From Micromonospora sp. WMMD812 (GTDB lineage: Bacteria; Actinomycetota; Actinomycetes; Mycobacteriales; Micromonosporaceae), in assembly GCF_027497215.1 (NCBI RefSeq), contig NZ_CP114904.1, positions 6,230,501-6,294,500 of the forward strand: DNA of 64,000 bases, given 5' to 3'. The position numbers and the translations under genes are program-made. The notes beneath the pieces were generated by a model that made no database searches, was not told the origin of the DNA, and worked only from the letters and a program-made list of their open reading frames with translations. Shown here piece after piece: positions 1 to 7,386 of this stretch (its first letter is position 1; each line of letters begins with the position of its first letter).

Positions 1-427
1 ACACCGGGTTCGGGGTGAGCGCCACCGCCATCGCCTCCAGCGTGGACAGCACGGTGGCCAGCTCGTCGGCGCGCCACGGGGTGGCCGGATGCCGGCCGTC
101 CGCGTCGGTGAAGACCAGCGCGACCCAGTCGCCGTCGTCGTGGCACCCGAGCAGCCGGGGCGTCGGCGCGGACGCCGGCAGCGCGGCCGCGACGCGCGCC
201 TCCGCCCGGTGCATCCGCGGACTGTCCGGGTTCTGGGCCGGGCTGACCGCCTTGACGAACGCGCGCCGCCCGCTCGCCGTGCGGACCCGGTCGGCGGAGC
301 CGGGGGAGTAGCCGCCGGGCTGGGAGACCGCCTCGACCACCCGGTCGCCGAGGATCTCCTGCACCGCCGCCCGGACGTGGTCGGGCAGTTCGGCCCAGCC
401 GACCCGGCTCTTGGTCAACGCCGTCAT
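1..427 (-). CDS. APH-superfamily phosphotransferase, N-terminal part (runs off the left edge)
   Basis: The 142 visible residues are the N-terminal lobe of a small-molecule kinase of the aminoglycoside-phosphotransferase/choline-kinase superfamily; the catalytic lobe lies outside the window. Visible are a glycine-rich turn (QPGGYSPGS, residues 36-44), a strand with a candidate ATP-binding lysine (AFVKAVS, Lys59) and a helix with the acidic partner (HRAEARVAAAL, Glu76), then the hinge strand WVALVFTDADG. I chose the ATG at 427, which is the first start in a frame that stays open to the edge. The substrate cannot be told from this part; most actinobacterial members are not resistance enzymes. 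The family call is by pattern recognition of the N-lobe only. Confidence 0.7.
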   Translation of the reverse strand, partial: MTALTKSRVGWAELPDHVRAAVQEILGDRVVEAVSQPGGYSPGSADRVRTASGRRAFVKAVSPAQNPDSPRMHRAEARVAAALPASAPTPRLLGCHDDGDWVALVFTDADGRHPATPWRADELATVLSTLEAMAVALTPNPV

Positions 428-540
428 CCGCTCACGGTGCGCGACGCCCGGGCCGGCCGGCAACCCGATTACCCGGCGGCTGCGGCGTCGTCGCGGGCTA
501 CCCGGACCGGGTGCGACGGCCGCCGGCGCGGCGACCCCCG

Positions 541-1161
541 TCACCCGGTGGCCGGGGCGTCCGCCGTCGGTCGGTCCGGGCGGGACAGCCGCGCCGCGGC
601 GAGGCCGAGCAGCAGCACGGCCGCGGCGAAGACCAGCGCGTTGACCGCGACCGTGGGGTAACCGAGCCGCGGCACGTCGAGGAACGGGTAGAGGTAGCGG
701 TCGTCGGCTCGGCTGAAGGCGGCGCCGCGGACCAGGATCGCCGCGAGCCAGACCAGCGGGTACCCGAGCAGGCTGACCGCGTACGCCGGAGGGAGCGCCG
801 GCCGAGGACGGCGGCGGAGCCAGTCGGCGGCGGCCAGCGGCGGCGCCACCGCGTGCAGCAGCAGGTTGCCGGCGTCGGAGACCGGGCCCCGGGCGGCCTC
901 GGTAGCCACCATGGCGTATCCGCTGAACGGGTTGGCCAGCACCAGGAGGAAGACGAGGCCGGTGACCACCAGGTAGACGGTGAGCGCGGTACGCAGCCGG
1001 TCACCGCCGCCGAGCAGCAGCACCGCGAGGTACGCGAGGTCCACCTGGACGGTGAAGTAGCAGAGCAGCTCGAGCGGCTCGTCGCGGGCGGCGACGAAGG
1101 AGAGCGCCAGGCCGACGGCGAGCACCAGCACGGTGCTCACCCGCAGGACCCGGCCGGACAC
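541..1161 (-). CDS. Six-helix integral membrane protein (Pr6Pr-like family)
   Basis: A 206-residue protein made almost entirely of membrane segments: hydrophobic stretches near residues 8-25, 36-52, 58-80, 100-118, 132-150 and 174-195, with a short charged C-terminal tail. The loop FSRADDRYLYPFLDVPRLGY between helices 5 and 6 and the N-terminal pattern resemble the actinobacterial Pr6Pr-type membrane family; no enzymatic function is known to me. The GTG start at 1161 has no Shine-Dalgarno sequence but has TAGCGT on its strand 7 nt upstream, so a leaderless transcript is likely. It is divergent from the lysyltransferase-like gene that follows. The family name is my recollection and is less certain than the topology. 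Confidence 0.72.
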   Translation of the reverse strand: MSGRVLRVSTVLVLAVGLALSFVAARDEPLELLCYFTVQVDLAYLAVLLLGGGDRLRTALTVYLVVTGLVFLLVLANPFSGYAMVATEAARGPVSDAGNLLLHAVAPPLAAADWLRRRPRPALPPAYAVSLLGYPLVWLAAILVRGAAFSRADDRYLYPFLDVPRLGYPTVAVNALVFAAAVLLLGLAAARLSRPDRPTADAPATG

Positions 1162-1164
1162 GCG

Positions 1165-1185
1165 GCGGACGCTACCATCGGCGCA
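1165..1185. promoter_or_regulatory. Overlapping divergent -10 elements
   Basis: On the minus strand TAGCGT (1174-1169) lies 7 nt before the GTG start at 1161. On the plus strand TACCAT (1173-1178) would start transcription near 1184-1185. The two hexamers share two base pairs, so polymerase could occupy only one at a time. Seen in sequence; promoter function is inferred. Confidence 0.45.
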
Positions 1186-1217
1186 TCGAGGGACGCCACG
1201 ACGACGAGCTGCGGCGG

Positions 1218-2306
1218 GTGCGGGCCATCCTGGCCGCCGACGCCGCGCGGGAGCCGAACGCCACGCTCGCCCTCCTCGGTGACAAGCGGTTCCATTTCTC
1301 GACCTCCGGGACCGGCTTCCTGATGTACGGGGTGAGCGGCCGCTCGTGGATCGCCTTCGGCCCGCCGGTCGGGCCGCCCGCCGAACGGTTCGCGCTGCTG
1401 CGGGACTTCTGCGCGGCGGCGCGCCGGGCCGGTCGGCGGCCGGCGGTGTACCACGTCGGCGACTCGCTCCTGCCGGACCTGCGCCGGCTCGGCCTCACGG
1501 CGCACGCCGTGGGTGAGGCGGCGAGCCTGCCACTGGCCGGCTTCTCCCTGGCCGGCCCGGCCCGCGGGAAGCTGCGCCGCAACTGGCACCGGCTGGCCCG
1601 CCGCGAGGACCTCACGTTCCGGGTCGCGCCGGGCGCCGACCTGGTCGGCGATCTGCGCCCGGTCTCCGACGCCTGGCTGGCCGGGCGCCCCGACATGGGC
1701 TTCTCGTTGGGTGGCTTCGTCCCCGGCTATCTGGCGGAGCTGCCGGTCGCCGTGGTGCGCCGGGGGGACCGGGTGGTCGCGTTCGCCGCGCTGCTGGCCA
1801 CCCCGGACCGCTGGGGCGTGGACCTGATGCGGTACCGGCCGGACGCGCCGCGCAGCGTCATGGAGCACCTGCTCGTCGAGGTGGTGCTCGCGGCCCGGGA
1901 CCGCGGGCTGCGGAGCGTCGAGCTGGGCCTCGCCCCGCTGGCCGGGCTGACCGGCACCGACCCGCTGTGCCGCCTGGGGCGCGCGGTGTACGCGTACGGG
2001 GAGCGCTGGTACGGGTTCCGGGGGCTGCGCCAGTTCAAGGCGAAGTTCGATCCGGTCTGGTCTCCCCGCTATCTCGCCGCGCCCCGGGAACGTGACCTTC
2101 CGCTGGTCCTGGCCCAGGTGGGTCGGCTGTCGACCCGGCCGGCCCCGACCTCGTCGCCCCGGCCCCCGACGCCCCGGCCCCCGACGCCCCGGTCCTCGTC
2201 GCCCCCACTCCCGTCGCCCCGGCCGCCGTCGGCCCCGGCGGTGGGGACACCGCCGAGTAGATGGCCGTCAACTCCGCCAGGTAGCGCCGGCCCGTCCACG
2301 CGGTGA
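1218..2306 (+). CDS. Phosphatidylglycerol lysyltransferase-like protein (DUF2156, MprF C-terminal type)
   Basis: A soluble, stand-alone version of the C-terminal aminoacyltransferase domain of MprF, which in that family transfers an amino acid from aminoacyl-tRNA to membrane lipid. Recognisable segments are LALLGDKRFHFS near the N-terminus, SWIAFGPPVGP (about 44-54), a helix GKLRRNWHRLARR (about 118-130), and the family-typical end YGFRGLRQFKAKFDPVWSPRY. Residues after about 305 are a Pro/Ser/Thr/Arg-rich tail read from 15-bp repeats. The GTG at 1218 has no ribosome-binding site; the frame is open further upstream, where the predicted transcript start coincides with an in-frame ATC at 1185. 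The last 270 bp overlap the convergent glycosyltransferase gene. No flippase domain is present. Confidence 0.72.
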   Translation: MRAILAADAAREPNATLALLGDKRFHFSTSGTGFLMYGVSGRSWIAFGPPVGPPAERFALLRDFCAAARRAGRRPAVYHVGDSLLPDLRRLGLTAHAVGEAASLPLAGFSLAGPARGKLRRNWHRLARREDLTFRVAPGADLVGDLRPVSDAWLAGRPDMGFSLGGFVPGYLAELPVAVVRRGDRVVAFAALLATPDRWGVDLMRYRPDAPRSVMEHLLVEVVLAARDRGLRSVELGLAPLAGLTGTDPLCRLGRAVYAYGERWYGFRGLRQFKAKFDPVWSPRYLAAPRERDLPLVLAQVGRLSTRPAPTSSPRPPTPRPPTPRSSSPPLPSPRPPSAPAVGTPPSRWPSTPPGSAGPSTR

Positions 2307-3420
2307 ACCCGGCCCGCCCCTCGGCGATCACCCGCTCGCGCAGCTCGCCGTCGGTGAGCAGTCGGACGAGCAGCGCGCCGAGTGCCTCCGGCGTGGCGGC
2401 CGCGACCGGCCGGCGGGTGCCGGTGCCGGGGCGCGTCGCGAGCCCGTCGTCCACCATGGCCACCGGCAGCCCGTACGCCTCGGCCTCGCCGAGCACCAGC
2501 CCCTGCGTGTCGGTGGTCGAGGCGAAGGCCAGCACGTCGGCGGCCCGGTAGTGCGCGCCGACCCGGCCGCGCGGCACCGGGCGGAGCAGGTGCAGCGCGT
2601 CGGCGACATCGAGCCGGCGGGCCGCCCGGCGTACCGCGCGCCGGTTGCGCCGCGCGCCGAGCAGCACGAGCCGGGCGGCCGGCAGCTCGCGCCGCACCCG
2701 CGCGAACGCGGCGAGCAGCAGCTCCGGGCCCTTCTCCGGCGACACCCGGCCCACGGCGAGCAGCACCGGCGCGTCGGGCGAGATGCCCAGCCGGGCCCGC
2801 AGCCGCCGCCGGTCGTCGGCGTCCGGAGTCGGCGGCGCGACCGGGGTGGGCAGCACCGCGATCCGGGTCCGGCCGGCCATCGGCGCCATCGCCGCCGCGG
2901 TCTTCGCCGACGGGGCGAGCAGCACGGTCATGTGCGCGAGCAGGCACCGGCCGAGTTCCGCGAGCCGGGTCTGCCGGGCCGGCCCGCGGCGGGCCAGCGC
3001 CCACAGGGCCGGCAGCCGCCAGCGCAGCCCCAGCCGCAGCCCGGCGTACGCGGCGCCGATCGGCACCTCCGGGTAGTAGGCCGCGTACGCCACCAGGTCG
3101 GTGTGCCAGGTGAACACGACCGGTACGCCGTGCGCGGCGGCGTGCCGCAGCGCCGCCACCCCGAGCGGGCCGGTGGTGTGCACGTGCAGCACGTCCGCCG
3201 GCGCGCCCGGCGGCCGAGGAGGTGTCAGCCGCCACGGCCGGGTCGGCACCGGCACCGACGGCAGCTCGCCCGGCCGGCGCCGCCGCCGGGACAGCGGGCC
3301 GGGACAGTGCAGGGTGACCTGGTGGCCGGCGGCGCGCAGCAGCGCCACCGTGGTGCCCACCGAGGTGGCCACCCCCTCGATGTTGGCGAGGTGGCTGTCG
3401 CTGACGTGCACGATCCTCAC
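2035..3420 (-). CDS. GT4-family glycosyltransferase
   Basis: A 461-residue GT-B fold glycosyltransferase of family GT4, the group that includes mannosyl- and glucosyltransferases acting on phosphatidylinositol mannosides and exopolysaccharides. The N-terminal half has the acceptor-side motif HVSDSHLANIEGVATSVG and HVHTTGPLG; the C-terminal half has the donor-binding start LLAVGRVSPEKGPELLLAAF and the E(x7)E-type stretch LVLGEAEAYGLPVAM. The GTG at 3420 gives the conserved VRIVHVSDSH start; longer frames upstream run into the previous gene. It lies 13 bp after the DHFR-like gene and probably shares its transcript. The last 70 residues are Gly-Ala-Thr/Ser repeats over the convergent neighbour. 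The sugar donor and acceptor are not determinable. Confidence 0.88.
   Translation of the reverse strand: MRIVHVSDSHLANIEGVATSVGTTVALLRAAGHQVTLHCPGPLSRRRRRPGELPSVPVPTRPWRLTPPRPPGAPADVLHVHTTGPLGVAALRHAAAHGVPVVFTWHTDLVAYAAYYPEVPIGAAYAGLRLGLRWRLPALWALARRGPARQTRLAELGRCLLAHMTVLLAPSAKTAAAMAPMAGRTRIAVLPTPVAPPTPDADDRRRLRARLGISPDAPVLLAVGRVSPEKGPELLLAAFARVRRELPAARLVLLGARRNRRAVRRAARRLDVADALHLLRPVPRGRVGAHYRAADVLAFASTTDTQGLVLGEAEAYGLPVAMVDDGLATRPGTGTRRPVAAATPEALGALLVRLLTDGELRERVIAEGRAGFTAWTGRRYLAELTAIYSAVSPPPGPTAAGATGVGATRTGASGAGASGAGATRSGPAGSTADPPGPGPAEGHVPGARRDSGETRPDRTSP
2141..2230. repeat. 15-bp tandem repeat shared by two convergent genes
   Basis: Six degenerate 15-bp units, two of them identical (GCCCCGGCCCCCGAC at 2156-2170 and 2171-2185). 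Because the unit is a multiple of three, it reads as Pro-rich pentapeptides on the plus strand (PRPPT type) and as Gly-Ala-Thr/Ser pentapeptides on the minus strand (GATRT, GASGA). It forms the tails of both overlapping proteins. Confidence 0.85.
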
Positions 3421-3433
3421 CGCGCCATTCTCG

Positions 3434-4027
3434 TCACCCGTCGCTCGTCGGGCCGCCCCCCGATCGGGCGTACCGCAGGATGACCAGTCCACTGTCGAAC
3501 GGCCGGGTCTCGACCAGGGTGAAGCACCGCGGGTCGAAGCTCCGGGTGGCGAGGGGGATGCCGCTGCCGACGACGATCGGGTTCAGCTTGATGATCAGCT
3601 CGTCGACCTCGGGGAGGAGCTGGCCGGCGAGCTGCCCGCCGCCGGCGAGCCAGATGTCCCCGCCGTCGCGCCGCTTGAGCCCTCGGACGAACTCGACCGG
3701 GTCGGTGGAGACGATCTCCACCTCCGGCTCGGCGGCCGGGGGCAGCGAGCGGGAGAAGACGTACTGCTGGAGGTGGGCGTAGGGGCTGGTGATGCCGGCC
3801 GTCAACGCGGGGTCGTAGGTGCCGCGGCCCATCACCACGGCGTCGAACCGGCCCGTCGCCCGGTCGATGTCGTAGTGGGCGTGGGCGAAGGTCGGGAACG
3901 TCTGGGGGTAGGTGGCCGACAGGTGGGCCGCCACGTCGGGCTCCAGCGGGAGGAAGTCGTACGACCCGTCCGGGGCGGCGATGAAGCCGTCGAGGGTGCT
4001 GGCCACGTAGTACACGAGCTTGCGCAA
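3434..4027 (-). CDS. Dihydrofolate reductase family protein (RibD C-terminal-like)
   Basis: A 197-residue NADPH-dependent reductase-like protein of the DHFR/RibD-C superfamily. It begins MRKLVYYVASTLDGFIA, the hallmark strand and SxDGxIA loop, followed by FDAVVMGRGTYD (about residues 62-73, nucleotide-binding helix), DIWLAGGGQLAGQLL (the GGG dinucleotide loop, about 125-139) and a C-terminal LVETRPFDSGLVILRY. The start is a TTG at 4027 with GGGAG correctly spaced upstream. Members are mostly uncharacterised reductases rather than true folate enzymes. It is divergent from a TetR gene across a strong palindrome, so it is the likely target of that regulator. Confidence 0.9.
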   Translation of the reverse strand: MRKLVYYVASTLDGFIAAPDGSYDFLPLEPDVAAHLSATYPQTFPTFAHAHYDIDRATGRFDAVVMGRGTYDPALTAGITSPYAHLQQYVFSRSLPPAAEPEVEIVSTDPVEFVRGLKRRDGGDIWLAGGGQLAGQLLPEVDELIIKLNPIVVGSGIPLATRSFDPRCFTLVETRPFDSGLVILRYARSGGGPTSDG

Positions 4028-4064
4028 GCGGGAACTCCCTTAATCACTACTGCTGTCGTGGTTC

Positions 4065-4087
4065 AACCTACAACAGGTGTTGTGGTT
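4065..4087. promoter_or_regulatory. TetR-type operator palindrome between divergent genes
   Basis: Half-sites ACAACA (4070-4075) and TGTTGT (4078-4083) around a central GG, extended outward by AACC (4065-4068) and GGTT (4084-4087) with one extra T on the left arm. It sits in the 78-bp gap between the DHFR-like and TetR genes, just upstream of the TetR -10 hexamer TAGGGT (4093-4098). An autoregulatory operator is inferred from position and symmetry. Confidence 0.7.
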
Positions 4088-4105
4088 CTTGCTAGGGTCT
4101 TCGTC

Positions 4106-4774
4106 GTGGCACGGAACGTGGAACGGCGGGCGGCCCTGGCGGACGCGGGGCTGCGGGTGCTGGCCGCGACCGGGGCGCGGGGGCTGACCCACCGCGCGGT
4201 GGACGCGGAGGCGGGGGTGCCGGTCGGCACCGCCTCGAACTACTTCCGCTCCCGGGACGCGCTGCTCGGCGCGCTGGGCGAGCGCGTCTTCGAGCGGTTC
4301 GCGCCGGACGAGGAGGTGCTCGCCAGCCTCGGCGCCCGGGAGCCGTCGCTGGAGCTGCTCACCGACTACGTCCGGTACATCGTCGAGCGGACCACCCGGC
4401 ACCCCGAGCTGACCCGGGCGCTGTTCGAGCTGCGGCTGGAGGCGGTCCGCCGCCCCGACCTCGCCCGGATCCTCGGCGACACGCTGCGCCGGGGCTACCG
4501 CGACGACGTCGCCTTCCACGTCGCCGCCGGATTACCGGGTGGCGCGTTCGAGGTGGCCCTGCTGCACTACGCGATGGACGGGCTCCTGTTCGACCTGCTG
4601 TCCACCTCCATCGACGTCGGGTTCGACGCCGACGAGGTGGTGTCCGCGTTCGTGTCCCGCCTGGTCGCCGGCGCACCCGGCGCCGGGACCGGCGGCTCGT
4701 CCGCCCGGGACGCCGCGGACGAACGGGTCGACGGAGCCGGAGGCGCAGGAGAGGGTGGTACCGGATGGACGTGA
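4106..4774 (+). CDS. TetR/AcrR family transcriptional regulator
   Basis: A 222-residue one-component repressor. Residues 1-50 form the DNA-binding region (ALADAGLRVLAATGARGLTH, AGVPVGTASNYFRSRDALL is the recognition helix and its YF-x-R signature); residues 60-195 are a helical ligand domain ending with a low-complexity Gly/Ala tail. The GTG at 4106 is used because the fold begins immediately there and TAGGGT lies 7 nt upstream, which implies leaderless translation. The operator palindrome lies between it and the divergent DHFR-like gene. Its stop overlaps the start of the GNAT gene, so the two are co-transcribed. The inducer is unknown. Confidence 0.92.
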   Translation: MARNVERRAALADAGLRVLAATGARGLTHRAVDAEAGVPVGTASNYFRSRDALLGALGERVFERFAPDEEVLASLGAREPSLELLTDYVRYIVERTTRHPELTRALFELRLEAVRRPDLARILGDTLRRGYRDDVAFHVAAGLPGGAFEVALLHYAMDGLLFDLLSTSIDVGFDADEVVSAFVSRLVAGAPGAGTGGSSARDAADERVDGAGGAGEGGTGWT

Positions 4775-5268
4775 CGCTGACCCCGATGACGGCGGACGAA
4801 CTGGCGCGGCTGCGCGGGCCGCTGGAACGGTCGTACGCCGAGGAGTTGACCCGCCACCGCGGCCTGGCACCGGAGGCCGCCCGGGACCGGACGGCGGCCC
4901 AGACCGCCGCGCTGCTGCCGGACGGCGCGGCCACCGAGCGGGTACTGCTGCGGGTGGCGCGGGCCGGCGACGTCGAGGTCGGCTGGATCTGGGTCACCCT
5001 GCCCGGCGCGGCCGGCCCGACCGACGCCCCGGTCGGCTCCAACCGGGCCTGGATCCACAACATCGAGGTGCATCCGGCGCACCGGGGGCGCGGCCACGCG
5101 CGGCGCATGATCCAGCTCATCGAGGCCGAACTCGCCCGGCTCGGCGTGGCCGAGATCGGCCTGAACGTGTTCGGCTCGAACACCGTCGCCATCGGGCTCT
5201 ACCAGAGCCTCGGCTTCCGGGTCACCGCCCAGCAGATGGCCAAGCCGATCGCTCCACCTGGGCCGTAA
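4765..5268 (+). CDS. GNAT family N-acetyltransferase
   Basis: A 167-residue GCN5-related acetyltransferase. The acetyl-CoA site is clear: IHNIEVHPAHRGRGHARRMI (about residues 94-113) contains the V-x-P strand and the R-G-x-G-x-A/G loop, followed by the typical strand IGLNVFGSNTVAIGLYQSLGF, whose N-x-x-A-x-x-L-Y-x-S-x-G-F ending is the fourth GNAT motif. The ATG at 4765 overlaps the TetR stop by 10 bp, so translation is coupled and the regulator probably controls this gene as well. The substrate cannot be inferred. Confidence 0.93.
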   Translation: MDVTLTPMTADELARLRGPLERSYAEELTRHRGLAPEAARDRTAAQTAALLPDGAATERVLLRVARAGDVEVGWIWVTLPGAAGPTDAPVGSNRAWIHNIEVHPAHRGRGHARRMIQLIEAELARLGVAEIGLNVFGSNTVAIGLYQSLGFRVTAQQMAKPIAPPGP

Positions 5269-5345
5269 CCCGGTGCTGACCTGCGAAGGACTGTTCGCCA
5301 GTCCAGCGGGAAAGCGCGCCCCGACGCACCCGGGAGGAGCGACGG

Positions 5346-6488
5346 ATGACGCATGGCGCCGGACTGACCATCGGTGTGCTGGGCTCGTACGGCGGTCGGA
5401 ACCTCGGCGACGAGGCGATCCTCACCGGGCTCCTGACCGATCTGCGCCAGCAGGAGCCGAACGCCCGGATCATCGTCTTCTCCCGCGACCCCGCACACAC
5501 CCGGGTCGCCCACCCGGACGTGGAGGCGGTGCCCTGGGAGGGGGTCAGCCGCACCGACTCGGCGCTGGTCCTGGCCCAGCTCGACCTGCTGATCCTCGGC
5601 GGCGGCGGCATCCTCTACGACCGGGAGGCCCGCCGCTACCTGCGGGTGGTCCGGGTCGCCCAGGAGCGCGGCCTGCCGCTGATCACCTACGCGGTCGGGG
5701 TCGGGCCGCTCAGCGACGGGGTGGACACCGGCATGGTCCGGGAGACCCTGGCCGGCGCCGCCCAGGTGACCGTCCGGGACCAAGAGTCCCGGATGGTGCT
5801 CGAGGAGGCCGGGCTGATCAACCCGATCACGGTCACCGCCGACCCGGCGTTCCTGCTGGAACCCGCGGAGTTCCCCGCCGACCTGCTGCGTGAGGAAGGG
5901 GTGCCGGCTGGCAAGCGGCTGGTCGGGATGAGCGTACGGGAGCCGGGCCGGGCCGCCGAACGGCTGGACGTGGACGGCTACCACCGGCTGCTGGCGCAGA
6001 TCGGCGACTTCCTCGTGCACCGGATCGACGCGTACGTGCTCTTCGTCCCGATGGAACGCGACGACATCCGGCACTCGCACGGCGTGCTCTCCCACATGAT
6101 CGCCGCCGAGCGGGGTCGCATCCTGCACGGCACGTACTCGCCCCAGCAGGTGCTGGGCCTGATGAACCACTTCGACCTGGCCGTCGGCATGCGGCTGCAC
6201 TTCCTGATCTTCGCCGCGATGGTGGGCACGCCGTTCCTCCCGCTGCCGTACGCGGGGAAGGTCTTCGACCTGGCCCAGCGACTCGGCGTACCGGCGCTGC
6301 GCGGAGTGGAGCGGGAGGTGGAGGGCCCGCTGCTCGCCGAGGTCGACCGGCTCTGGGACGAGCGCGAGGAGCGGGCCGAGGCCACCGCCCGCCGGGTCGC
6401 CGAGGTGTGCGACCAGGCCCGAGGCACCTCCCAGGTCACCCGGGCGGTGCTGGAGAGCATCCGGTCCCGCAGCCTCAGCCGCGCCTGA
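5346..6488 (+). CDS. Polysaccharide pyruvyl transferase family protein (CsaB-like)
   Basis: A 380-residue enzyme of the CsaB/WcaK family, which adds pyruvate ketals from phosphoenolpyruvate to cell-wall or secreted polysaccharides. The diagnostic N-terminal motif GSYGGRNLGDEAILTGLL lies at residues 13-30; LLILGGGGILYDREARRYL follows near 80-98; the C-terminal half has GTYSPQQVLGLM and the conserved histidine region DLAVGMRLHFLIFAAM, then PFLPLPYAGKV. GGGAGGAG upstream of the ATG at 5346 is a good ribosome-binding site. It stands alone in its direction, 77 bp after the GNAT gene. In SLH-protein bacteria CsaB modifies the wall polymer that anchors S-layers; no S-layer gene is in view, so the acceptor is unknown. 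Confidence 0.9.
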   Translation: MTHGAGLTIGVLGSYGGRNLGDEAILTGLLTDLRQQEPNARIIVFSRDPAHTRVAHPDVEAVPWEGVSRTDSALVLAQLDLLILGGGGILYDREARRYLRVVRVAQERGLPLITYAVGVGPLSDGVDTGMVRETLAGAAQVTVRDQESRMVLEEAGLINPITVTADPAFLLEPAEFPADLLREEGVPAGKRLVGMSVREPGRAAERLDVDGYHRLLAQIGDFLVHRIDAYVLFVPMERDDIRHSHGVLSHMIAAERGRILHGTYSPQQVLGLMNHFDLAVGMRLHFLIFAAMVGTPFLPLPYAGKVFDLAQRLGVPALRGVEREVEGPLLAEVDRLWDEREERAEATARRVAEVCDQARGTSQVTRAVLESIRSRSLSRA

Positions 6489-6519
6489 CCGGCCGCGCTG
6501 CCGGGCCGGCCCCGCCCCC

Positions 6520-6726
6520 TCAGACGGCCGGGCCGCGCCAGCAGTAGCGCCAGTCCGAGGGCTCGTCCACGGCGGACTCCAACTCGTAGATCTGCGCCTC
6601 GGCCAGCCCCTGCGCGCCGAGGTGGTGGTGGGTCAGCGGCGGCCGGCCGTTGCTGTCCAGCTCGACGGTGACGGTCTGCCCGTCGGCCACGCCGCCCACC
6701 AGAGGGATCTCTACCGTTGAGGCCAT
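6520..6726 (-). CDS. Small conserved-looking hypothetical protein (68 aa)
   Basis: A 68-residue acidic protein beginning MASTVEIPLVGGVADGQTV, with a pattern (strand, VADGQTVTVELDSNG, then YELESAV and WRYCWRGPAV at the end) that reads as a real small beta-rich domain. Codon use matches its neighbours. It is preceded on its strand by CAGGAT 6 nt before the ATG, fitting the leaderless promoters of this window. I do not recognise a function; the sequence resembles small phage-tail-associated or uncharacterised actinobacterial proteins only in general style. Confidence 0.62.
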   Translation of the reverse strand: MASTVEIPLVGGVADGQTVTVELDSNGRPPLTHHHLGAQGLAEAQIYELESAVDEPSDWRYCWRGPAV

Positions 6727-6851
6727 GCGCCCATCCTGCCCTCCCGGGCGGGACCTCGCAGCGGATAGCGGGGGCAGCGCGGGTCGACAGCGCGGGCAGC
6801 GCGGCGGATCGCGGGGCCGCGCGCAGCGCGACGGCCGGCTAACGTCCGGTC

Positions 6852-7373
6852 ATGGCGGAGACGACGATCGACCCCACGCTCGGGCCCGTGCTCGCGCGCA
6901 CCGGCGACGAGCGCGCCGTCCTCGAATCCTTCCTCGACTTCCACCGCGCCGTGGTGCTGCGCAAGCTGCGCGGGCTCTCCGACGCCGACGCGGCCCGCCG
7001 GCTGGTGCCGTCGGCGACCACCCTCCTCGGCCTGGTCAAGCACCTCACGCTGGTGGAGCGCAACTGGTTCCCCTGCCTGCTCGCCCCCGGCCCCGGCGAC
7101 GTCTACCTGACCTCCGAGGAGGACGCGGTCGCCAGCTTCGCCGTCACCGCGGAGGACACCGTCGACCGGATCGCCACCGCGTACGAGCGGGCCTGCGAGC
7201 GTTCGCGCGCGGTCGCCGCCGGCTTCGACCTCGACCACGTCGTGCCCCACCCGCAGCTCGGCGAGGTGTCGGTGCGCTGGATCCTGGTGCACATGGTCGA
7301 GGAGACCGCCCGGCACGCCGGCCACGCGGACATCCTCCGCGAACTGACCGACGGGCAGACGGGCGCGATCTGA
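6852..7373 (+). CDS. DinB / mycothiol-dependent-enzyme-like protein (DUF664)
   Basis: A 173-residue four-helix-bundle protein of the DinB/DUF664 group, whose actinobacterial members are often mycothiol-dependent S-transferases or detoxification enzymes. Three metal-ligand histidines are in the expected places: LVKHLTLVERNWF (His in helix 2), and WILVHMVEETARHAGHADIL near the C-terminus, the family's most diagnostic segment. The start ATG at 6852 has TAACGT 6 nt upstream and no Shine-Dalgarno, so a leaderless mRNA is likely. It stands alone, convergent with the PfkB kinase gene 13 bp downstream. Confidence 0.88.
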   Translation: MAETTIDPTLGPVLARTGDERAVLESFLDFHRAVVLRKLRGLSDADAARRLVPSATTLLGLVKHLTLVERNWFPCLLAPGPGDVYLTSEEDAVASFAVTAEDTVDRIATAYERACERSRAVAAGFDLDHVVPHPQLGEVSVRWILVHMVEETARHAGHADILRELTDGQTGAI

Positions 7374-7386
7374 CCACCGGCCCGCT

